Assembly (NCBI GenBank): GCA_034435395.1
Contig: DAOTXK010000109.1
Span: forward strand, 1 to 5,416
Reading direction: 5' to 3'
Origin: DAOTXK01 sp034435395
GTDB lineage: Bacteria > Chloroflexota > Anaerolineae > Aggregatilineales > Ch27
DNA length: 5,416 nucleotides
In this document: piece after piece, positions 1 to 4,716 of the stretch
Layout: each line of letters opens with the position of its first letter
Position numbering within the stretch: position 1 is the first letter of the stretch
Position numbers and translations under genes: made by a program
The notes under the pieces: model-generated
What the model was told of the DNA's origin: nothing
Seen by the model: only the letters and a program-made list of their open reading frames with translations
Databases searched by the model: none

Positions 1-125
1 GCTTGAAGGTCGCCCGTAACGCCGATAACCTGGAGGTCATGGGTACGCATCAGCCGCAGGACCAGAGCGCGCCGCACCGCCGCATTATCGTCCACCACCA
101 GCACGCGGACAGGTTGGTTACTCAT
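1..125 (-). CDS. Response regulator, N-terminal receiver fragment (cut by window edge)
   Basis: Only the first 41 codons are in the window; the gene continues past position 1. The start is the ATG at 125-123, preceded by a strong purine-rich Shine-Dalgarno tract (AGGGAGGG, complement of 129-136) three bases upstream. The peptide begins MSNQPVRVLVVDDNAAVRRA, the beta1/alpha1 signature of a CheY-like receiver: a hydrophobic strand, the acidic pair D12-D13 that helps bind Mg2+, then the alpha1 helix. The phosphoacceptor Asp (expected near residue 54) and the output domain lie outside the window. It follows a HisKA_3-type sensor kinase on the same strand, and such kinases usually partner NarL/LuxR-type regulators with a C-terminal HTH, so that output domain is expected but not seen. 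Receiver identity is secure; the subfamily is inferred from the neighbour. Confidence 0.88.
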   Translation of the reverse strand, partial: MSNQPVRVLVVDDNAAVRRALVLRLMRTHDLQVIGVTGDLQ

Positions 126-151
126 GCGCCCTCCCTTACCCTAACTGCCAG

Positions 152-187
152 CACAACCGACGCTGCATCATCAGCGGTCATGTTGTG
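152..187 (-). promoter_or_regulatory. Bulged hairpin in the kinase-regulator intergenic leader
   Basis: Read on the minus strand, CACAAC (187-182) pairs with GTTGTG (157-152), GAC (179-177) pairs with GTC (161-159), and GCTG (175-172) pairs with CAGC (165-162). The loop is ATGATG. Small interruptions are AT and a single C on the 5' side and a single G on the 3' side, giving about 13 base pairs in all. There is no U-tract after it, so it is not a canonical intrinsic terminator. It lies 27 bp upstream of the response-regulator start, beyond its Shine-Dalgarno site. It could be a leader structure, an mRNA-processing or stabilising element between kinase and regulator, or chance. No known RNA family is recognised. 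Confidence 0.35.
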
Positions 188-190
188 TTC

Positions 191-196
191 ACTATA
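191..196 (-). promoter_or_regulatory. Possible -10 box ahead of the response regulator
   Basis: The minus strand reads TATAGT here (5 of 6 to the TATAAT consensus). It would start a transcript near position 184, at the foot of the hairpin at 152-187 and about 60 bases ahead of the regulator ATG. No convincing -35 hexamer sits 16-18 bp upstream. It would allow the regulator to be made separately from the kinase, but the gene may equally be read from the upstream operon promoter. Confidence 0.25.
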
Positions 197-265
197 GCAG
201 GCGTCTTAGGGAAAGTGGGAGTGACGTTCATCCCCGCCTAAGTGGACGGGCATCATCCACCGCTG

Positions 266-1435
266 TTAAGATGCCCGATAATCCTTGCGGAAGGGGAGGA
301 TAGCCTTAATCGTCGTCCCTTCGACCGGTTTGGACTCAATTTCGAGCTGGCCGCCCACCGCCTGCGCCCGCAGGGTCATGTTAGAGAGGCCATGCCCCAA
401 CAGTTGATCGACCTGCGAGGGATCAAAACCAACGCCGTTGTCATACACCCGCAGGCACACGTGATGATCCAGGCGCTCCACCACGACGCGCAATTCCGTC
501 GCCCCGGCATGTTTGGCGGCGTTGGCCAGCGCCTCCTGGGCAATATGGAACAGCGCAGTGCTGGTCCCCTCATCCAGCACCTGCTCGATGCCACTGTCCA
601 TGTTTAGCTGGATCTCCACCAGCGCATTGGCGCGAAACTCGCGCACCAGCTGGCGCAGGCTTTCCCCCAGATCGCGGGCCTGCATACGCTGCGGGCGCAG
701 GTCCATGATGTAATTACGGATGTCACGAATCGTCTGGTTCAGCGCGTCAATGGCGTAGCGAAGCCGACTGGCCGCTGCTTCCGGCTCATCCTCCAGCAGC
801 AGCATGCTATGCTCCAGCGTCAGGCCGACCGCGTAGATCGACTGGATGATCCCATCGTGCAGGTCCATGCCGATGCGTTCGCGTTCTTCCAGCACGGCCA
901 GGCGGCGGACCTGCTGGTACAGCCGGGCATTCTCAATGGCCACCGCCGCATAGGCTGCCAGCGTCTCGATGATCGACTGATCCTCATCGGTGAAGGGGGT
1001 GCCATCCGCTTTGTCACACAGATACAGGCTGCCGAGAACCTCGCCCCGGGCCACGATTGGCACACCCAGGAAACTGGTCATCACCGGATGGTTGGGGCAG
1101 AACCCGACCGAATGCGGCGACTGGCGGATGTCATCCAGCCGGATCGTCTGGGGGAACTTCTGGATAAGCCCCAGCAGCCCCTTGCCTTCCGGCGGGTGCG
1201 GCATCCGCTTGATCTCGTCTTCAGTCATGCCCTCAGTGATGAACTGCTCCAGGCCGCCCCGGATACCGGGCACGCCCAGGGCGGCATAACGCGCCCCGAC
1301 GAGTTCTTTGGCGGTCTTGACAATCGTCTCCAGCGCCCGCTGCAAGGACAATTCCGAGGTGATGGTCAGCGCCGCCCGGTGGATGGCGCTCAGCGTTTGG
1401 TCGGCAATCGGAGCATCACGGTTCTCAGCAGCCAT
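266..1435 (-). CDS. GAF-domain sensor histidine kinase (HisKA_3/NarL-type), cytoplasmic
   Basis: A 389-residue kinase that should autophosphorylate on His and pass the phosphate to the response regulator encoded next (1-125). A GAF domain covers about residues 15-175. The dimerisation/phosphoacceptor helix (HisKA_3) has the H-box ERIGMDLHDGIIQS with H193 as the phospho-accepting residue. The HATPase_c domain shows an N-box (HIAQEALANAAKHA, 297-310, N305), a G1 box DNGVGFD (332-338) and a G2 box GHGLSNM (347-353). There is no signal peptide or membrane segment, so it is soluble. Within the GAF domain, H116 and Y138 sit 22 residues apart around an SFLGVP motif, matching the spacing of the heme ligand and distal Tyr of DosS/DosT. 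The ATG at 1435 is preferred over an in-frame TTG at 1447: GGGGA stands five bases ahead of the ATG, whereas the TTG has only a GGAAG abutting it. It begins 30 bp after the deacetylase stop, so co-transcription is likely. Kinase identity is firm; the heme idea is inference. Confidence 0.95.
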   Translation of the reverse strand: MAAENRDAPIADQTLSAIHRAALTITSELSLQRALETIVKTAKELVGARYAALGVPGIRGGLEQFITEGMTEDEIKRMPHPPEGKGLLGLIQKFPQTIRLDDIRQSPHSVGFCPNHPVMTSFLGVPIVARGEVLGSLYLCDKADGTPFTDEDQSIIETLAAYAAVAIENARLYQQVRRLAVLEERERIGMDLHDGIIQSIYAVGLTLEHSMLLLEDEPEAAASRLRYAIDALNQTIRDIRNYIMDLRPQRMQARDLGESLRQLVREFRANALVEIQLNMDSGIEQVLDEGTSTALFHIAQEALANAAKHAGATELRVVVERLDHHVCLRVYDNGVGFDPSQVDQLLGHGLSNMTLRAQAVGGQLEIESKPVEGTTIKAILPFRKDYRAS

Positions 1436-1465
1436 CAAAATCCCCAACTTCCATGCTCAGCAACT

Positions 1466-2548
1466 TCAGAACACCGAGCGATCCCAGGTCCAGCGAAGCA
1501 AGGCACCAAAAGTCGCCAGGTCGGTATCGCCGCTGATGCGCACGCGCGGCATCAGCAAAATTCCGTCGGTGGTATGCTCCACGCCGCCCTCGGTCGTCAC
1601 CGCCGCCCAGATGGCAGAGGCGCGCAACAGTTCAAGCACGGCGTCGTCCCAGCGCCCGGCGGGATAACAAAACAAACGGGGACGACGCCCGGTATGGGCT
1701 TCGATGCTCTCGATGCTGCCCAGGATTTGATACACCAGAAAGGACGGCTCGCGGCCCCGCAGGTCCAGATGGTCTTTGGTGTGGCTCTCAATGCTCATCC
1801 CGGCCCGCATCATCTCGCGCGCCTGCTCCCAGGAGAGGTACGCCGGGTGGCCTTCATCCAGCCGCGTGGTGACCACAAAGAAGGTCGCCGTATAGCCAAA
1901 TTCCTTCAGGACAGGAAACGCTTCGTAGTAGGCGTCCGCGTACCCGTCATCAAAGGTCAACACCACCGACTGGGGCGGCAGGGGCGTTCCCCAGCGCAGC
2001 GCCAGATTAAGATCGTACAGACTGATGACCCGGTAGCGGTGGTCGGCCAGATACTGCATCTGCGCCCGGAAGTGCTCCGGCGTCACGGAGAGATCGCGCC
2101 GATAGGCGTCGGCCTCTTCGGGCGGCGTGCTGACGTAGTGATACATCAGGATGGGCACGGCGATGCGCCGCAGCGTGCCGTCGCCCCCACCCCCATCAGC
2201 GACGCTGGCATAGCGGATGAGCACATCGTCCGTCTCACCAGCCACCGCCCCCCCACCGCCCATCACTCCCGACGGCAGCCCAACCGGGTTGACAATGGTG
2301 ACCGCAGGCCCAGGCGTGCGGGTGAACACCGGGCCAGGCCACGTCGCCGTCGGCAGGGGCGGGGTCGCCGTTCCGGGGGAACGAACCCCGTCCACACGGG
2401 CGTCGGGCGGCGTCGCCGTCCCGACCGCAGCCAGCACACTCATCTGGTGCTGCCGGACGCCTGCCACGGCCAGCACCGTGACCAACACCACGATCCCTAC
2501 ACCGGCCCTGAGCGGCGGACTGGCGCGATAATGAGAGTCAAGGGCCAT
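1466..2548 (-). CDS. Membrane-anchored polysaccharide deacetylase (NodB domain, CE4-like)
   Basis: A 360-residue protein predicted to remove N-acetyl (or other acyl) groups from an envelope or extracellular polysaccharide outside the membrane. Residues 16-31 form one hydrophobic segment (signal anchor or uncleaved signal peptide). A Pro/Thr/Gly/Ala-rich linker follows to about residue 128, with two copies of GTATPP (2405-2422 and 2357-2374) and glycine runs. The catalytic domain starts with PILMYHYVS. It has motif 1 TFDDGYADAY (D200, D201), motif 2 SHTKDH (H256 and H260, the metal-binding HxxxH pair) and motif 3 CYPAGRWDD (294-302). The closing motif reads LLMPRVRIS, without the His usual there in classical CE4 enzymes. 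The ATG at 2548 is chosen because it puts the membrane segment near the N-terminus, although its Shine-Dalgarno (AGGG, 13 bases upstream) is poorly placed. An in-frame GTG at 2626 would add 26 residues. It leads a minus-strand cluster with the kinase 30 bp downstream. Family firm, exact substrate unknown. Confidence 0.93.
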   Translation of the reverse strand: MALDSHYRASPPLRAGVGIVVLVTVLAVAGVRQHQMSVLAAVGTATPPDARVDGVRSPGTATPPLPTATWPGPVFTRTPGPAVTIVNPVGLPSGVMGGGGAVAGETDDVLIRYASVADGGGGDGTLRRIAVPILMYHYVSTPPEEADAYRRDLSVTPEHFRAQMQYLADHRYRVISLYDLNLALRWGTPLPPQSVVLTFDDGYADAYYEAFPVLKEFGYTATFFVVTTRLDEGHPAYLSWEQAREMMRAGMSIESHTKDHLDLRGREPSFLVYQILGSIESIEAHTGRRPRLFCYPAGRWDDAVLELLRASAIWAAVTTEGGVEHTTDGILLMPRVRISGDTDLATFGALLRWTWDRSVF

Positions 2549-2570
2549 AATGGTAATGTAACCCTGGCAT

Positions 2571-2594
2571 CCCGGCTTTGACGGTCCCGCCGGG
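2571..2594 (-). promoter_or_regulatory. Short inverted repeat in the deacetylase leader
   Basis: GCC and GGG arms form a perfect 6-bp GC-only stem, CCCGGC (2571-2576) against GCCGGG (2589-2594), with a 12-base loop. It lies between the TATAAT box at 2641-2646 and the preferred ATG at 2548. On the minus strand a run of six T precedes the stem (complement of the A-run at 2598-2603) instead of following it, so it is not a terminator in that direction. If translation starts at the upstream GTG (2626) it would be coding sequence. In GC-rich DNA such a stem can occur by chance. Confidence 0.25.
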
Positions 2595-2640
2595 CACAAA
2601 AAACGAACATCGTCGGCGTCTGTCACGCCCAGCGCCTGTA

Positions 2641-2646
2641 ATTATA
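2641..2646 (-). promoter_or_regulatory. Candidate -10 box for the deacetylase-kinase-regulator block
   Basis: The minus strand reads a perfect TATAAT, conspicuous in this GC-rich window. Transcription would begin near 2634, giving a leader of about 86 bases to the ATG at 2548 (or almost none to the GTG at 2626). The best -35 at 17 bp spacing is TCGGAA, only 3 of 6 to TTGACA, so either an activator or another sigma factor may be needed. Its place in the divergent intergenic region, just ahead of the first gene of the leftward block, supports it. Confidence 0.45.
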
Positions 2647-2709
2647 CACCTGCGCGGTCAAAATTCCGAGGGTCTCCCGCTCTGACGGCCAGTTCCCAGC
2701 GCCAACCTT

Positions 2710-2738
2710 TTCAGAAAATCCCCACCCTGCGTTATGAT
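2710..2738 (+). promoter_or_regulatory. Candidate sigma70-type promoter for the CPBP protein and inositol phosphate synthase
   Basis: TTCAGA at 2710-2715 (4 of 6 to TTGACA) is followed after exactly 17 bp by TATGAT at 2733-2738 (5 of 6 to TATAAT). The transcript would begin near 2745, about 15 bases before the ATG at 2760. Spacing and location in a divergent intergenic region make it the best promoter candidate in the window. It may drive both downstream plus-strand genes, since no good promoter is seen between them. Confidence 0.5.
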
Positions 2739-2759
2739 AAACGCGCATTCGCCAGATGG

Positions 2760-3425
2760 ATGGCCAGACGAACCATGCTCCCTGAGAACGACATCACTGT
2801 ACCGCCCCACGAACAACTGCCGCCACCGTCGGGCCATGGTGCGACCCCTCCCTCCCCACCGGAAGAGTCTCCGCGTCCGCCCATCCACCCCGACGTGTTG
2901 GTCCGGGCAGGGATCGGGCTGGGCCTGGTGATGGTGGCTATGGCGGTGGCCTGGGTGAATCTGTTCCGCCGTGGGGATATCTGGCAGATGCTCAGGCCGC
3001 CGGACGCCTGGCAGTTGCTGCCGGGGCTGCTGGCGGGGAGCCTTTTCGCCGGGGTGATCTGGGCGCTGGGCCACCGCCTGGAAGCCACCCGGCAGATCGT
3101 CGCCCTGCTGGAACGAAGCCTGGACCTCAACGCCATTGAGTTGCGCCATGTGGTCGTCTTCAGTCTGCTGGCCGCTTTCCCGGAGGAACTGCTGTTCCGG
3201 GGAGCCTTGCAGCCGGAGGTCGGCCTGGTTATGGCCGCTGTCGTGTTCGGCGCGCTGCACGCCCTCACCCGGCTGTACTTTTTGTACGCCACGTGTGCCG
3301 GTTTGCTGTTAGGCGTGTTATATCACCTGGGCGGCACGCTGTGGATGCCGATTGGCGCGCACTTTGCCGTCGACCTGGTGATGTTTTTCCTGCTCTTGCA
3401 GCGGCACCACCACTTCATCGACTGA
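2760..3425 (+). CDS. CPBP-family intramembrane metalloprotease (CAAX protease / Abi-like)
   Basis: A 221-residue polytopic membrane protein of the CPBP (Rce1/CAAX-like) glutamic intramembrane protease family. All three family motifs are visible: EELLFR (E142, E143, R147), FGALH (F163, H167) and HFAVD (H201, D205; the family usually has N in the last position, with D a tolerated variant). Hydrophobic segments lie near residues 46-66, 84-104, 128-140, 155-167, 172-191 and 196-213. The first 45 residues are unusually Pro-rich (PPPS, PPSPPEESPRPP), presumably a disordered cytoplasmic tail. The start is uncertain: the ATG at 2760 and the in-frame ATG at 2775 both lack a clear Shine-Dalgarno site, and 2760 fits a short leader from the promoter at 2710-2738. 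Bacterial members have varied or unknown substrates. It is followed at 110 bp by inositol phosphate synthase on the same strand, possibly one transcript, but no functional link between the two is established. Confidence 0.9.
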   Translation: MARRTMLPENDITVPPHEQLPPPSGHGATPPSPPEESPRPPIHPDVLVRAGIGLGLVMVAMAVAWVNLFRRGDIWQMLRPPDAWQLLPGLLAGSLFAGVIWALGHRLEATRQIVALLERSLDLNAIELRHVVVFSLLAAFPEELLFRGALQPEVGLVMAAVVFGALHALTRLYFLYATCAGLLLGVLYHLGGTLWMPIGAHFAVDLVMFFLLLQRHHHFID

Positions 3426-3535
3426 AACGGGCATCGCCAGGAAGCCGCTGGCAGGAGCGCTTGGCCCATCCGTCCACCGCCAGCGATGCGCCCCCTGGCC
3501 GGTTAGCGTATACAGACACGAAAGAGTGCAGAGAG

Positions 3536-4633
3536 ATGAGTAAAGTCCGTGTGGCCATAATCGGCGTGGGCAACTGCGCCTGTTCGCTGGTGCAGGGAGT
3601 CCACTTCTACCAAAACGCCGCCGAAGACGAGCCGGTCCCTGGCCTGATGCACGTCAACCTGGGCGGCTATCATGTGCGCGACATCGAGTTTTCCGCCGCT
3701 TTTGACATCGACGTGGAGAAAGTCGGCAAAGACCTCGGCCAGGCCATTTGGGCCGGGCAGAACAACACCATCCGCTTCGCCGACGTGCCGGAGTCGCTGG
3801 GCGTGCCGGTGCATCGCGGCATGACGCACGACGGGCTGGGGACCTACCTGGCGCAGAAGATCACCAAGGCCCCCGGCCCCACCGACGCCATCACCGAGAT
3901 TCTGCGGGACACCAAAACCGACGTGGTGGTCAATTTCCTGCCGGTGGGCAGCGAGCAGGCCACCAAATGGTACGTCGAGCAGGTCCTGAACGCCGGCTGC
4001 GCCTTCGTCAACGGCATCCCGGTGTTCATCGCCCGTGAAGCGTACTGGCAGAAGCGCTTTGCAGAGCGCGGCCTGCCAGTCATCGGCGATGATGTCAAGA
4101 GCCAGGTCGGGGCGACCATCGTCCACCGCGTGCTGACTAACCTGTTTAACGATCGGGGCATCCGGCTGGTGCGGACCAGCCAGCTCAACGTCGGCGGCAA
4201 CATGGACTTTTACAACATGCTGGACCGCAGCCGCCTGGAGAGCAAGAAGATCAGCAAGACCAACGCCGTCACCAGCCAGCTCCCTTATGAACTGCCGCCC
4301 GAAAACGTGTACATCGGCCCCAGCGACTACGTGCCCTGGCTGACCGACCGCAAATGGGCGCATATCCGGCTGGAAGGCGAAGCCTTCGGCAACGTGCCAT
4401 TGACCATCGAGTTGAAGCTGGAAGTGTGGGATAGCCCTAACAGCGCCGGGGTGATGATCGACGCGCTGCGCTGCGCCAAGCTGGCCCTGGACCGGGGCCT
4501 GAGTGGGGCGATTGAAGCCCCCAGCGCCTACTTCATGAAGTCGCCGCCCATCCAGCACCCCGATGATGTCGCCCGCGACATGGTGGAAGCCTTCATCGCC
4601 GGAACCAAGCCGGGCAAATCCCGGAAAGGCTGA
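3536..4633 (+). CDS. ino1: Inositol-3-phosphate synthase (myo-inositol-1-phosphate synthase, NAD-dependent)
   Basis: A 365-residue cytoplasmic enzyme converting D-glucose 6-phosphate to 1L-myo-inositol 1-phosphate (1D-myo-inositol 3-phosphate) by NAD+-dependent oxidation, aldol cyclisation and reduction. This is the committed step toward inositol lipids and other inositol compounds. It opens with a Rossmann strand and glycine motif VAIIGVGNCACSLVQGV (G10, G12, N13), and an acidic residue D57 (AAFDID) fits the NAD ribose contact. Family signatures follow: LPVGSE (135-140), GDDVKSQVGAT (184-194), QLNVGGNMDF (216-225), ESKKISKT (235-242) and KLEVWDSPNSAGV (294-306). Length and motifs fit the compact actinobacterial/archaeal-type enzyme rather than the ~530-residue eukaryotic form. 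The ATG at 3536 is chosen because homology starts there; the frame is open farther upstream to 3293 but overlaps the preceding gene with no family likeness. The Shine-Dalgarno is weak (GAAAGAG, nine bases upstream). Its 3' end faces a convergent SPT-like gene 83 bp away. Confidence 0.97.
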   Translation: MSKVRVAIIGVGNCACSLVQGVHFYQNAAEDEPVPGLMHVNLGGYHVRDIEFSAAFDIDVEKVGKDLGQAIWAGQNNTIRFADVPESLGVPVHRGMTHDGLGTYLAQKITKAPGPTDAITEILRDTKTDVVVNFLPVGSEQATKWYVEQVLNAGCAFVNGIPVFIAREAYWQKRFAERGLPVIGDDVKSQVGATIVHRVLTNLFNDRGIRLVRTSQLNVGGNMDFYNMLDRSRLESKKISKTNAVTSQLPYELPPENVYIGPSDYVPWLTDRKWAHIRLEGEAFGNVPLTIELKLEVWDSPNSAGVMIDALRCAKLALDRGLSGAIEAPSAYFMKSPPIQHPDDVARDMVEAFIAGTKPGKSRKG

Positions 4634-4666
4634 CCCGCAGCCCGCTGATACCACCCGATCCAACAG

Positions 4667-4694
4667 AACAGGGGCGCGCCTCGTCGCCCCTGTT
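4667..4694. terminator. Perfect 10-bp hairpin between convergent genes, probable bidirectional terminator
   Basis: AACAGGGGCG (4667-4676) is exactly complementary to CGCCCCTGTT (4685-4694), with an 8-base loop. It lies in the 83 bp gap between the inositol phosphate synthase stop (4633) and the stop of the convergent alpha-oxoamine synthase (4717), 33 and 22 bases from them. No U-tract follows on either strand, so it is not a textbook Rho-independent terminator. Its strength and symmetric position suggest it ends or protects both transcripts. Confidence 0.65.
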
Positions 4695-4716
4695 GGCGGG
4701 ATGCCACCCTGCCTGC

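Noticed and set aside
2357..2422. GTCGCCGT-containing direct repeats
   Set aside because: They are explained by repeated GTATPP codons in the low-complexity linker of the deacetylase, not a mobile element or binding-site array.
809..2581. A 590-codon open frame on the plus strand, antisense to the kinase and deacetylase
   Set aside because: The opposite strand carries all the family motifs of two well-known proteins. The plus-strand translation is Arg/Gln/His/Gly-rich with no recognisable domain and crosses both real genes, as expected for a chance open frame in GC-rich DNA.
2760..3425. Abortive-infection (phage defence) role for the CPBP protein
   Set aside because: The old Abi family name is not evidence of defence. 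No other defence gene, mobile element or restriction system is present in the window.
3436..3452. GCCAG/CTGGC inverted repeat just after the CPBP stop as a terminator
   Set aside because: Only a 5-bp stem with a 7-base loop and no U-tract; expected by chance in this composition.
3509..3514. TATACA as a -10 box directly ahead of inositol phosphate synthase
   Set aside because: Only 4 of 6 to consensus, with no -35 hexamer at a suitable distance (ATGCGC stands there). Read-through from the promoter at 2710-2738 is simpler.
3293..3535. An 81-residue N-terminal extension of inositol phosphate synthase
   Set aside because: It overlaps the conserved C-terminal part of the CPBP gene in another frame, has no family likeness, and homology begins exactly at the ATG at 3536.
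3503..4663. A 386-codon open frame on the minus strand, antisense to inositol phosphate synthase
   Set aside because: It mirrors the codon structure of a clearly conserved enzyme, and its translation has no recognisable motif and a composition typical of a GC-rich shadow frame.
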